From Glacieibacterium sp965200405 (GTDB lineage: Bacteria > Pseudomonadota > Alphaproteobacteria > Sphingomonadales > Sphingomonadaceae): DNA of 64,000 nt. Of this stretch, positions 33,424 to 42,390 are shown piece by piece. Both the position numbers and the translations under genes were made by a program. Location: assembly GCF_965200405.1 (NCBI RefSeq), contig NZ_OZ241356.1:2852001-2916000 (forward strand), in the 5' to 3' direction. Every line of letters begins with the position of its first letter. The stretch's first letter is position 1. The notes beneath the pieces were generated by a model. That model ran no database searches. It saw only the letters and a list, made by a program, of their open reading frames with translations, and was not told the origin of the DNA.

Positions 33424-33493
33424 TCATCCCGGCGCCTGCCGGGACCCGTTAGCTCGATATACGCTCGATGGGTTCCGGCCTGCGCCGGGATGA
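33424..33493. repeat. REP-like palindromic element between tkt and gap
   Basis: TCATCCCGGCGC (33424-33435) and GCGCCGGGATGA (33482-33493) are perfect inverted copies. An inner pair, GCCGGGACCC and GGGTTCCGGC, extends the hairpin with one wobble. The ATCCCGGC...GCCGGGAT style is typical of dispersed intergenic palindromes in alphaproteobacteria. It may act as a transcript stabiliser or attenuator between tkt and gap. Confidence 0.75.
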
Positions 33494-33546
33494 TGAGGAC
33501 TATAAACGACAACACGCCCTGATGGGCATCGAAGGAGAAAACCCCC

Positions 33547-34557
<1,011 letters not shown>

Positions 34558-34559
34558 CC

Positions 34560-35762
34560 ATGGTGCGCACCCTCGACGATATCGGCGACGTTCGCGGCAA
34601 GCGCGTTCTGGTCCGCGCCGACCTCAATGTGCCGATGGCGGACGGCGTCGTCGGCGACGACACGAGGCTGCGCGCCGCCGTGCCGACCATCGCGGAGCTG
34701 GCTGATGCCGGCGCCGTGGTGGTGGTGCTGTCGCACTTCGGTCGCCCGACGCGCGGCCCCGACCCGTCACTATCGCTCCGGCCGGTCGCCGACGCGCTGG
34801 CGCTGGTCCTCGGCCGCCCGGTGACCTTCGTCGCCGATCAGGACGCCGCGGGTGCTGGTGCTGCCGTCGGGGCGCTCCAACCCGGCAGCGTCGCCGTGCT
34901 GGAAAACCTGCGCTTCCACCCGGGCGAGGAAGGCAACAGCGCCGACTTCATCGCGGCACTGGCCAGCCTCGGCGACCTGTACGTCAACGACGCCTTTTCC
35001 GCCGCGCACCGTGCCCATGCTTCGACCGAGGGCATCGCCCATGTCCTGCCGAGCTATGCCGGACGCTCGATGCAGGCCGAACTCGCCGCACTCGGCAAGG
35101 CGCTCGACAACTCCGAGCATCCGGTGGCGGCCGTCGTCGGCGGCGCCAAGGTATCCTCCAAGCTCGACGTCCTGACGCACCTCGTCACCAAGGTCGACCA
35201 CCTCATCATCGGTGGCGGCATGGCCAACACCTTCCTCGCCGCCCGTGGTGTCAACGTCGGCAAGTCGCTGTGCGAGCACGACCTCAAGGCGACGGTGCTC
35301 GACATCCTGGCCCGCGCCGATGCGGCGCACTGCATCGTCCATCTGCCCTATGACGTCGTCGTCGCCACCGAGTTCAAGGCCAATGCGCCGCACCGGCTGT
35401 GCAACGTCCACGAAGTCCGCGCCGACGAGATGATCCTCGATATCGGCGATGCCGCCGTCGAGGCGCTCGGCGACGTGCTCAAGACCTGCAAGACCCTCGT
35501 CTGGAACGGCCCGCTTGGCGCGTTCGAGTACGAGCCCTTCGACCGCGCCACCGTCGCACTGGCCAAGACCGCTGCCGCGCTGACCCAGGCCGGTACGCTG
35601 GTCTCGGTCGCCGGTGGCGGCGATACCGTCGCCGCGCTCAACCATGCCGGGGTTGCCGATCGCTTCACTTACGTGTCGACTGCTGGAGGAGCCTTTCTCG
35701 AGTGGATGGAAGGCAAGGCGCTGCCGGGGGTGGTGGCGCTGGAAACCGGGGATAGTGCATGA
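34560..35762 (+). CDS. pgk: Phosphoglycerate kinase
   Basis: A 400-aa two-domain kinase forming ATP from 1,3-bisphosphoglycerate. KRVLVRADLNVPMADGVVGD, LSHFGRPTR, ENLRFHPGEEGN and NDAFSAAHRAHAST are the substrate-domain motifs. VVGGAKVSSKLDVL, GGGMANTFLAARG and the C-terminal SVAGGGDTVAAL with YVSTAGGAFLEWMEGKALPG form the nucleotide domain. ATG 34560 is the start. It overlaps the next small gene by 4 bp (ATGA). Confidence 0.97.
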   Translation: MVRTLDDIGDVRGKRVLVRADLNVPMADGVVGDDTRLRAAVPTIAELADAGAVVVVLSHFGRPTRGPDPSLSLRPVADALALVLGRPVTFVADQDAAGAGAAVGALQPGSVAVLENLRFHPGEEGNSADFIAALASLGDLYVNDAFSAAHRAHASTEGIAHVLPSYAGRSMQAELAALGKALDNSEHPVAAVVGGAKVSSKLDVLTHLVTKVDHLIIGGGMANTFLAARGVNVGKSLCEHDLKATVLDILARADAAHCIVHLPYDVVVATEFKANAPHRLCNVHEVRADEMILDIGDAAVEALGDVLKTCKTLVWNGPLGAFEYEPFDRATVALAKTAAALTQAGTLVSVAGGGDTVAALNHAGVADRFTYVSTAGGAFLEWMEGKALPGVVALETGDSA

Positions 35763-36091
35763 TCGACGTCGACCGCCTTTGGGAAAAGCTTTACCCGGCC
35801 GCCTGGAAGCTCGCCCGCTCCGCCGACCCGATCCACGACCGCATCGGCGAAGCTTTCCGCGGCTTTCGCGACCTGAAGGGCGAGGAGTTCCCCGACGAAA
35901 GCCGCATCCTTTATAACGACATCGTCACCCGCATGACCTCGGCCGGCGCAATCCCCGACGGCAAGGGTGGCATCGCGACGGGCGCCGTCGCCAATACCCT
36001 CGCCTCGATGTCCGAGAATGATGCCTGCGAAATCGCCGAGCACATTTTCGAAATGTTCGTCCAGGTGGCCGAAGTTCATTTCGCGCGTTGA
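35759..36091 (+). CDS. Unknown 110-aa protein embedded in the glycolytic operon
   Basis: It is not a family I recognise. The chain starts MIDVDRLWEKLYPAAWKLAR and contains DPIHDRIGEAFRGFRDLKGE and VANTLASMSENDACEIAEHI. It is helical by composition, has no cysteine pair for metal, no signal peptide and no membrane segment. Its ATG overlaps the pgk stop and it ends 25 bp before the aldolase, so it must be co-expressed with lower glycolysis. Codon use is like its neighbours. A regulatory or structural partner of a glycolytic enzyme is possible but only by context. Confidence 0.75.
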   Translation: MIDVDRLWEKLYPAAWKLARSADPIHDRIGEAFRGFRDLKGEEFPDESRILYNDIVTRMTSAGAIPDGKGGIATGAVANTLASMSENDACEIAEHIFEMFVQVAEVHFAR

Positions 36092-36116
36092 TCAACAAAC
36101 ATCCAGCAGGAACCTC

Positions 36117-37031
36117 ATGTCGATGACCCCCGCCGTTCGTGCCATCCTCGCCAATTACGAGAGCGACAACCCAGGTACCAAGGCCAATCTGGCCCGGATC
36201 CTGATGCAGGGCCGGCTCGGCGGCACCGGCAAGCTGGTGATCCTGCCGGTCGACCAGGGCTTCGAACACGGGCCGGCGCGCAGCTTTGCGATCAATCCCG
36301 CCGGCTATGATCCGCATTATCACTGGCAGCTCGCGATCGATGCCGGCCTGTCGGCCTTCGCCTCGCCGCTCGGCATGATCGAGGCCGGTGCGGATACGTT
36401 TGCCGGGCAGATCCCGACGATCCTCAAGGTCAACAGCAGCAACAGCTGGGCCGCGGCGCGCGACCAGGCGATCACCGGCACCGTCGACGATGCGCTCCGC
36501 CTCGGCTGCGCCGCGATCGGCTTTACCGTCTATCCGGGGTCCGTATCCTTTTTCGACCTGCAGGAAGAGATCGCCGAGATGTCGGCGCAGGCCAAGTCGG
36601 TCGGCATCGCCACCGTGCTGTGGAGCTATCCACGCGGCGGCGACCTGTCGAAGGACGACGAGCTGGGCGTCGATGTCGGTGCCTATGCCGCGCACATGGC
36701 GGCGTTGCAGGGCGCGCACATCATCAAGGTCAAGCTGCCGAGCGACCATGTCGCGCAGAAGGACGCCAAGAAGCCGTACGAGGGTATCGACACCTCGACC
36801 CAGGCTGCCCGCGTCAAGCATGTCGTCCAGGCGTGCTTTGCCGGCCGCCGCATGGTGGTGTTCTCGGGCGGTGCCGCCAAGGGCGCCGACGCGGTCTATC
36901 AGGATGCACGCGACATCCGTGATGGCGGCGGCAACGGCTCGATCATCGGGCGCAACACGTTCCAGCGGCCGCGCGACGAAGCGATGGCGATGCTCGACAA
37001 GATCGTGTCGATCTACAAGGGTCAGGAATGA
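36117..37031 (+). CDS. fbaB: Class I fructose-bisphosphate aldolase (DhnA/FbaB type)
   Basis: A 304-aa Schiff-base aldolase. LVILPVDQGFEHGPARSFA, followed by FASPLGMIEAGAD, is typical of the DhnA/archaeal-type class I family. HIIKVKLPSDHV supplies the Schiff-base lysine (Lys204 or Lys206). VFSGGAAKGADAVYQDARDI and GSIIGRNTFQRPRDEAM are the C-terminal phosphate site. It is somewhat shorter than E. coli FbaB (350 aa). AGGAA precedes ATG 36117; the open frame upstream lies inside the previous gene. Its context after gap and pgk supports a glycolytic or gluconeogenic role. It overlaps thiE by 4 bp. Confidence 0.92.
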   Translation: MSMTPAVRAILANYESDNPGTKANLARILMQGRLGGTGKLVILPVDQGFEHGPARSFAINPAGYDPHYHWQLAIDAGLSAFASPLGMIEAGADTFAGQIPTILKVNSSNSWAAARDQAITGTVDDALRLGCAAIGFTVYPGSVSFFDLQEEIAEMSAQAKSVGIATVLWSYPRGGDLSKDDELGVDVGAYAAHMAALQGAHIIKVKLPSDHVAQKDAKKPYEGIDTSTQAARVKHVVQACFAGRRMVVFSGGAAKGADAVYQDARDIRDGGGNGSIIGRNTFQRPRDEAMAMLDKIVSIYKGQE

Positions 37032-37714
37032 CCGAAGCGGACGACGATTACGTCCCGCTCGATCCCGGCTTTGGCGAGCGTTTTGCCCGGGATCGGCGGC
37101 CCGCCTGCCAGCTGTACCTGATCTCGCCGCCGACCTTCGGCACCGGCTTCGCTGATTCCCTCGGTGCGGCGCTCGATGCCGGGCCGGTCGCGGCGTTCCA
37201 GCTGCGGGTCAAGGACGTTACCGACGACCGCATCCTGGCATTGGCCGAGACGCTGCGCGCAGTCTGTGCCAGCCGCGACGTGTCGTTCATCCTCAACGAC
37301 CGCGCCGATCTTGCCAAGCAGTGCGGTGCCGACGGCGTCCATCTCGGCCAGCAGGACGGCAGCGTCCGCGATGCCCGCGCGCTGCTCGGTGCCGACGCGC
37401 AGATCGGCGTGACCTGCCACGACAGCCGCCACCTTGCGATGGAAGCAGGGGAGGCGGGGGCCGACTATGTTGCGTTCGGCGCATTCTATCCGACGACGAC
37501 CAAGGAGGTCTCGCACACCCCCGATCCGTCGTTGCTCGGTTGGTGGACGACGCTCAGCCAGCTGCCCTGCATCGCCATCGGCGGGATCACCGCGGTCAAC
37601 GCACCGCCGCTGGTCAACGCCGGTGCGGACTTCATCGCAGTATCCGCAGCAGTCTGGGCGCACCCGGATGGTCCGGCCGCCGGGGTGGCGGCTTTCGGAC
37701 CGGTGTTGGCATAA
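37028..37714 (+). CDS. thiE: Thiamine phosphate synthase
   Basis: A 228-aa TIM-barrel enzyme joining the thiazole and pyrimidine halves of thiamine. LYLISPPTFG, AAFQLRVKDVTDDRILALA, FILNDRADLAKQCGADGVHL, IGVTCHDSRHLAMEAGEAGA and IAIGGITAVNAPPLVNAGAD cover the substrate sites. ILNDR and GVHLGQQD are the most diagnostic. An acidic N-terminal extension of about 25 residues precedes the barrel. It starts inside the aldolase stop (ATGA). TPP is the cofactor of transketolase in the same gene run, which may explain the position. Confidence 0.88.
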   Translation: MTEADDDYVPLDPGFGERFARDRRPACQLYLISPPTFGTGFADSLGAALDAGPVAAFQLRVKDVTDDRILALAETLRAVCASRDVSFILNDRADLAKQCGADGVHLGQQDGSVRDARALLGADAQIGVTCHDSRHLAMEAGEAGADYVAFGAFYPTTTKEVSHTPDPSLLGWWTTLSQLPCIAIGGITAVNAPPLVNAGADFIAVSAAVWAHPDGPAAGVAAFGPVLA

Positions 37715-37766
37715 TCTCCCCCTTGCGCTAACACGCGCCACCCCGACCCTTGCGAGCACCACTCCC

Positions 37767-38330
37767 GTGAAAATGAACTCCGTCGACATTCGCCCTGGCA
37801 ACATCCTGGAATATCAGGGCGGGCTGTGGCGCGCGGTCAAGATCCAGCATACTCAGCCGGGCAAGGGCGGCGCCTATATGCAGGTCGAGCTCAAGAATTT
37901 GATGGACGGTCGCAAGACCAATGAGCGTTTTCGCTCGGCCGAGACCGTCGAGAAGGTCCGCCTGGACACCAAGGATTTCCAGTTCCTGTTCGCCGAGGGC
38001 GACAGCCTGACCTTCATGGACAAGATCAGCTACGACCAGGTTTCGCTCGATCGCGACCTGCTCGGAGAGGCTGCCGACTTCCTGCAGGACGGCATGGACG
38101 TGGTCATGGAAACCTATGACGACAAGCCGATTTCGGTCCAATTGCCGGCGCAGATCGAAGCCGTCATCCGCGACACCGAAGCCGTGGTGAAGGGCCAGAC
38201 CGCCTCCTCGTCGTACAAGCCTGCCACCCTTGAGAACGGCGTGCGCGTCATGGTCCCGCCGTTCATCGGCGTCGGCACCAAGATCGTCGTCGACACCTAC
38301 GAGCGCGAATATATTCGCCGGGCCGACTAA
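37767..38330 (+). CDS. efp: Elongation factor P
   Basis: A 187-aa tRNA-shaped factor that relieves ribosome stalling at polyproline. Three beta-barrel domains are visible: VDIRPGNILEYQGGLWRAVK at the start, YDQVSLDRDLLGEAADFLQD in the middle, and the C-terminal GVGTKIVVDTYEREYIRRAD. The tip loop has TQPGKGGAYM with Lys33, the modified position. GTG at 37767 (MKMNSVDIRP) restores the family length; an ATG two codons later is the alternative. No lysine-modifying epmA/epmB gene is seen nearby. Two bases separate it from the inositol monophosphatase gene. Confidence 0.95.
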   Translation: MKMNSVDIRPGNILEYQGGLWRAVKIQHTQPGKGGAYMQVELKNLMDGRKTNERFRSAETVEKVRLDTKDFQFLFAEGDSLTFMDKISYDQVSLDRDLLGEAADFLQDGMDVVMETYDDKPISVQLPAQIEAVIRDTEAVVKGQTASSSYKPATLENGVRVMVPPFIGVGTKIVVDTYEREYIRRAD

Positions 38331-38332
38331 GC

Positions 38333-39130
38333 GTGGCGATCAAATCTGGACTGATTACCGTCATGGAAAAGGCGGCGCGAAAAGCTGCGCCACGCCTCCG
38401 CCGTGACTTCAACGAGGTCGAGGCACTGCAGGTCTCAAAGAAGGGCCCTGCCGACTTCGTTTCGAACGCCGATCGCGCTGCCGAAGCGACCCTTCGCGAA
38501 GTGCTGAGCCATGCACGTCCCGATTGGGGCTTGCTGATGGAAGAGCAGGGCGAGATCAAGGGCAAGGACGAGGACCGCCGCTGGATCGTCGACCCCCTCG
38601 ACGGCACCACGAACTTCCTCCACGGCATGCCGCATTTCGCCATCTCGATCGCTGCCGAGGAGCGCGGCGAGATCGTCGCCGGACTGGTCTATCAGCCGCT
38701 GACCGACGAGAGTTTCTGGGCCGAGAAAGGCAAGGGCGCCTGGTTGCAGGACCGCCGCCTGCGCGTCTCGTCGCGCCGCGACATGCTTGATTGCGTCTTC
38801 GCCACCGGCATTCCGTTCCACGGTCATGGCAATCGCCCCGAGTTCGCCGCCATCCTCAACGCCGTCATGCCCGAGGTCGCCGGCATCCGCCGGTTCGGCT
38901 CGGCAGCGCTCGATCTCGCCTGGGTCGCCGCCGGTCGCTTCGACGGCTTCTGGGAAAGCGGCCTCGAATACTGGGACGTCGCCGCCGGCATCCTGCTGGT
39001 TCGCGAGGCCGGTGGCTTCGTCACCGACTACCGCGGCAAGGACGACATGATCGCACGCGGCCAGATCGTCGCCGGCAACGACCAGATCCAGTCGAAGCTG
39101 CACAAGCTGCTGGCGGGCGCGCTACGCTGA
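38333..39130 (+). CDS. suhB: Inositol monophosphatase family protein
   Basis: A 265-aa Mg-dependent phosphatase. MEEQGE (Glu70-Glu71), WIVDPLDGTTNFLHGMPHFA (Asp87, Asp90) and the distal LEYWDVAAGILLVREAGG complete the metal triad of the IMPase family. The start is GTG at 38333. An efp-suhB pair is conserved in alphaproteobacteria. SuhB homologues can also bind the transcription machinery; the catalytic set is intact here, and the genome also makes inositol-3-phosphate (ino1 at 5 kb), so a true inositol phosphatase role is reasonable. Confidence 0.92.
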   Translation: MAIKSGLITVMEKAARKAAPRLRRDFNEVEALQVSKKGPADFVSNADRAAEATLREVLSHARPDWGLLMEEQGEIKGKDEDRRWIVDPLDGTTNFLHGMPHFAISIAAEERGEIVAGLVYQPLTDESFWAEKGKGAWLQDRRLRVSSRRDMLDCVFATGIPFHGHGNRPEFAAILNAVMPEVAGIRRFGSAALDLAWVAAGRFDGFWESGLEYWDVAAGILLVREAGGFVTDYRGKDDMIARGQIVAGNDQIQSKLHKLLAGALR

Positions 39131-39162
39131 GATAAAGGACGCATTGCCGCGCTGCACCATGC

Positions 39163-39191
39163 TTGCGCGGAAGCACCCCGCAGCCTAGAAG
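39163..39191 (+). promoter_or_regulatory. Candidate promoter of the nuo operon
   Basis: TTGCGC (39163-39168), 17-bp spacer, TAGAAG (39186-39191), about 43 bp ahead of the nuoA ATG. The match is weak; it is the best -35/-10 pair in the 103-bp gap. Confidence 0.25.
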
Positions 39192-39233
39192 CGCCCTCAG
39201 CTAACCCACCCCAGACACGGGCTTTGTCGCATC

Positions 39234-39611
39234 ATGCCAGCGGTTGCCGCACAGTATCTGCCGATCCTGCTGTTCATCGGCGTGGCCGTGGCGTTTTCGC
39301 TGATCTTCGTCGGCGCACCCGTGCTGCTATCGGGGTTCACCGGCACGTCCAAGCCCGACGCTGCCAAGCTCAGCGAGTATGAGAGCGGCTTCCCGGCGTT
39401 CAGCGACAGCCGTTCGCAGTTCGACGTGCGCTTCTACCTCGTCGCCATCCTGTTCATCGTCTTCGACCTGGAGGCAGCGTTCCTGTTTCCCTGGGCGGTC
39501 AGCCTGCACTGGACCGGCGTTCCGGGCTGGTGGGCGATGATGGAATTCCTTGCCGAACTCGCGATCGGCCTCGTTTACGCCTGGAAAATCGGCGCACTGG
39601 ATTGGGAATGA
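39234..39611 (+). CDS. nuoA: NADH-quinone oxidoreductase subunit A
   Basis: A 125-aa membrane subunit of complex I with three helices. YLPILLFIGVAVAFSLIFVG is helix 1. KLSEYESGFPAFSDSRSQFD is the conserved loop near the quinone tunnel. VRFYLVAILFIVFDLEAAFL is helix 2, with the conserved FDLE acid cluster. It opens the operon and overlaps nuoB by 4 bp. Confidence 0.96.
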   Translation: MPAVAAQYLPILLFIGVAVAFSLIFVGAPVLLSGFTGTSKPDAAKLSEYESGFPAFSDSRSQFDVRFYLVAILFIVFDLEAAFLFPWAVSLHWTGVPGWWAMMEFLAELAIGLVYAWKIGALDWE

Positions 39612-40189
39612 GTAACCTTCTTCTCACCGAGGAACAGCAAGCCCGGGTCCTCGGCGACAGCCCCGCTTCGGCGCTGACCGTGCCCGAGGGTCTGCGCGAC
39701 GGCTTCCTCTCCGACATCAATCAGGAGGTCAGCGACAAGGGCTTCCTGCTGACCTCCAGCGAGGATTTGTTCGCCTGGGCCCGCACCGGCTCGATGTGGT
39801 GGATGACGTTCGGCCTGGCGTGCTGCGCGATCGAGATGATGCACACGTCGATGCCGCGCTACGACCTGGAGCGCTTCGGCGTCGCGCCGCGCGCCAGCCC
39901 GCGCCAGTCGGACGTGATGATCGTCGCCGGCACCCTGTGCAACAAGATGGCTCCCGCCCTTCGCCGCGTCTACGACCAGATGCCGGAGCCGCGTTACGTC
40001 ATCTCGATGGGTAGCTGCGCCAACGGCGGCGGCTATTACCATTATTCCTACAGTGTCGTGCGCGGCTGCGACCGGATCGTGCCCGTCGACATCTATGTCC
40101 CCGGCTGTCCTCCGACGGCGGAGGCGCTGCTGTACGGCATCCTCGCGCTGCAGCGGAAGATGCGCCGCACCGGGACGTTCGAACGATGA
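39608..40189 (+). CDS. nuoB: NADH-quinone oxidoreductase subunit B
   Basis: A 193-aa peripheral-arm subunit holding cluster N2, the last electron donor to quinone. MTFGLACCAIEMMHTSMPRY has the tandem cysteines, and MGSCANGGGYYHYSYSVVRG and YVPGCPPTAEALLYGILAL the remaining two ligands. The ATG at 39608 overlaps nuoA; a longer upstream frame is shadow. It is coupled to nuoC by ATGA. Confidence 0.97.
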   Translation: MSNLLLTEEQQARVLGDSPASALTVPEGLRDGFLSDINQEVSDKGFLLTSSEDLFAWARTGSMWWMTFGLACCAIEMMHTSMPRYDLERFGVAPRASPRQSDVMIVAGTLCNKMAPALRRVYDQMPEPRYVISMGSCANGGGYYHYSYSVVRGCDRIVPVDIYVPGCPPTAEALLYGILALQRKMRRTGTFER

Positions 40190-40812
40190 GCGGTCACTGG
40201 CCCCAGACCAAGCCCGAGACCGGCGTCGCCGACCGCGTTGCCGCGCTGTGCGCCGGTGCAGTCGTGCAGGTCATCGAGCATGTCGGCGAACTAACGCTGG
40301 TCATCGACCGCAACGCGCTGACTGCCGTCGTTTCTGCGCTGCGTGACGATGCCGAGCTGCGCTTCGACCAGCTGATCGACATCGCCGGCGTCGACTATCC
40401 CGAGCGCGCCGAGCGCTTCGAGGTCAATTATCTGTTCCTGTCGCTGACCACCAACCGCCGCATTCGGATCAAGCTTTCGACCGACGACATCGCGCCGGTC
40501 GCCTCGCTGGTGCCCCTGTTCCCCGTCGCCGGCTGGTTCGAGCGCGAAGTGTATGATCTGTACGGCGTGCTGTTCGAGGGCAACCCCGACCTGCGCCGCA
40601 TATTGACCGACTATGGCTTCACCGGGCACCCGTTCCGCAAGGATTTCCCGCTGACTGGCTATGTCGAGCTGCGTTATTCCGAAACCGAGAAGCGCGTCGT
40701 CTACGAGCCGGTCAAGCTGGCCCAGGATTTCCGCAGCTTCGATTTCCTGTCACCGTGGGAGGGCACCGATTACGTCCTCCCGGGCGACGAGAAGGCCGCC
40801 CCCAATGGTTGA
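40186..40812 (+). CDS. nuoC: NADH-quinone oxidoreductase subunit C
   Basis: A 208-aa 30-kDa subunit. FDQLIDIAGVDYPERAERFE, NYLFLSLTTNRRIRIK, AGWFEREVYDLYGVLFEGNP and DLRRILTDYGFTGHPFRKDF are family signatures. NuoC and NuoD are separate here, as in most alphaproteobacteria, unlike the fused E. coli NuoCD. It overlaps nuoD by 8 bp in another frame. Confidence 0.96.
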   Translation: MSGHWPQTKPETGVADRVAALCAGAVVQVIEHVGELTLVIDRNALTAVVSALRDDAELRFDQLIDIAGVDYPERAERFEVNYLFLSLTTNRRIRIKLSTDDIAPVASLVPLFPVAGWFEREVYDLYGVLFEGNPDLRRILTDYGFTGHPFRKDFPLTGYVELRYSETEKRVVYEPVKLAQDFRSFDFLSPWEGTDYVLPGDEKAAPNG

Positions 40813-42052
40813 AGCTGCCCTGTCGGACCCTGTCGTCGAGCAGAAGGCCGCGCTGGTCGAGACCGGCGTGAAGACCGGCGAGATCGACATCCAGAACTAC
40901 ATGATCAACTTCGGGCCCCAGCACCCGGCGGCGCACGGCGTGCTGCGGCTGGTCATGGAGCTCGACGGCGAGATCATCGAGCGCTGCGACCCGCACATCG
41001 GCCTGCTCCACCGCGGCACCGAAAAGCTGTGCGAATACAAGACTTACCTCCAGGCTCTGCCCTATTCGGACCGGCTCGATTACTCGTCGCCGATGTGCAT
41101 GGAGCACGGCTATGTACTGGCAATCGAGAAGCTCGCGAACATCGAGGTGCCGCTGCGCGCCCAGTACATCCGCGTGCTCTTCGCCGAGCTGACGCGCATC
41201 TCCAACCACATCCTCAACACCACGACGCACGCGATGGACGTCGGCGCGATGACGCCGATCCTGTGGTTGTTCGAGGAGCGCGAGATCCTCTTCACCTTCT
41301 TCGAGCGCGTCTCCGGCGCCCGGATGCACAGCGCCTACTTCCGGCCCGGCGGCGTCCACCAGGACATTCCTGACGGCCTGCTGAAGGACATCGACGACTG
41401 GGCGGTCAACTTCCCCAAGGCGCTCGACAACGTCCAGAGCCTGGTTGCCGACAACCGCATCTTCAAGCAGCGCAACGTCGATATCGGCACGATCTCGCAG
41501 GCCGACGCCATTGCCTGGGGCTTCACCGGCCCCTGCATCCGCGGCTCCGGCATCGCCTGGGACCTGCGCAAGACCCAGCCCTACGACGTCTATGACCGCA
41601 TGAACTTCGACGTCATCGTCGGCAACAACGGCGATTGCTACGACCGTTTCATGGTCCGCATGGGCGAGATGCGGGAGTCGCTCAAGATCGTCCGCCAATG
41701 CATCGCCGAGATGCCCGCCGGCCGCCACGCCACCCTCGACCGCAAGGTCACGCCGCCGTCGCGGAACGAGATGAAGCGCTCGATGGAGTCGCTGATCCAT
41801 CACTTCAAGCTGTACACCGAGGGCTTCCACGTTCCCGCTGGCGAGGCCTATGTCGGCACCGAGAGCCCCAAGGGTGAGTTCGGCGTCTACCTGGTCAGCG
41901 ACGGCACCAACAAGCCGTACCGCTGCCACTTCCGCGCCACCGGCTTCGCCCACCTCCAGGCGATGGACTTCCTGTGTAAGGGCCACATGCTGGCCGACGC
42001 GACGGCGATCCTCGGCAGCCTCGATATCGTGTTCGGGGAAGTCGACCGATGA
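40805..42052 (+). CDS. nuoD: NADH-quinone oxidoreductase subunit D
   Basis: A 415-aa 49-kDa subunit lining the quinone cavity. YMINFGPQHPAAHGVLRLVM contains the cavity histidines. HIGLLHRGTEKLCEYKTYLQ, YSSPMCMEHGYVLAIEKLAN and RPGGVHQDIPDGLLKDIDDW follow. The C-terminus, MDFLCKGHMLADATAILGSL and DIVFGEVDR, is canonical. The start MVEAALSDPVVEQ gives a roughly 30-residue variable leader. It is followed by an inserted NTF2-like gene instead of nuoE. Confidence 0.97.
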   Translation: MVEAALSDPVVEQKAALVETGVKTGEIDIQNYMINFGPQHPAAHGVLRLVMELDGEIIERCDPHIGLLHRGTEKLCEYKTYLQALPYSDRLDYSSPMCMEHGYVLAIEKLANIEVPLRAQYIRVLFAELTRISNHILNTTTHAMDVGAMTPILWLFEEREILFTFFERVSGARMHSAYFRPGGVHQDIPDGLLKDIDDWAVNFPKALDNVQSLVADNRIFKQRNVDIGTISQADAIAWGFTGPCIRGSGIAWDLRKTQPYDVYDRMNFDVIVGNNGDCYDRFMVRMGEMRESLKIVRQCIAEMPAGRHATLDRKVTPPSRNEMKRSMESLIHHFKLYTEGFHVPAGEAYVGTESPKGEFGVYLVSDGTNKPYRCHFRATGFAHLQAMDFLCKGHMLADATAILGSLDIVFGEVDR

Positions 42053-42390
42053 GCGCCGACGATCGTCTTGCGCTCGTCGATAAGCTGATGGCGCGCTACA
42101 ATGCCGGCGACGCCGACGGTTACGTCGAGCTGATGACCGAAAATGCCGTCGAGGCACTGTACCGCGGTGCCGTCCTGCGCGACGGCCGCGAAGGTGTCCG
42201 TAGCGGCCTGAGCGCCATGTTCGCCGAGTTCCCGCAGAACCATGCTGCCGTAAAGGCGCGTTATGCGATCGGCGAGATGGTCGTGCTGCACGAGGAAGTC
42301 AGCCGCTCTCCCGAAATGGCATCGTTCGAGGTGATCTCGATCTATTCCTTCGCCGACGGCAAGGTCGATCGCGTGGAGTTCGTCAGGTAA
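42049..42390 (+). CDS. NTF2/SnoaL-like small protein inserted in the nuo operon
   Basis: A 113-aa protein. ALVDKLMARYNAGDADGYVE, LMTENAVEALYRGAVLRDGR and EGVRSGLSAMFAEFP read as the helix-helix-strand opening of the NTF2/SnoaL fold. The later FEVISIYSFADGKVDRVEFV is the typical final strand pair of such proteins. It has no signal peptide. Its ATG overlaps the nuoD stop (ATGA), and its TAA shares a base with the nuoE ATG (TAATG), so it is fully coupled to complex I expression. No complex I subunit has this fold that I know of; an accessory or assembly role, or a nuo-regulated small-molecule enzyme, is inference. Confidence 0.8.
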   Translation: MSADDRLALVDKLMARYNAGDADGYVELMTENAVEALYRGAVLRDGREGVRSGLSAMFAEFPQNHAAVKARYAIGEMVVLHEEVSRSPEMASFEVISIYSFADGKVDRVEFVR

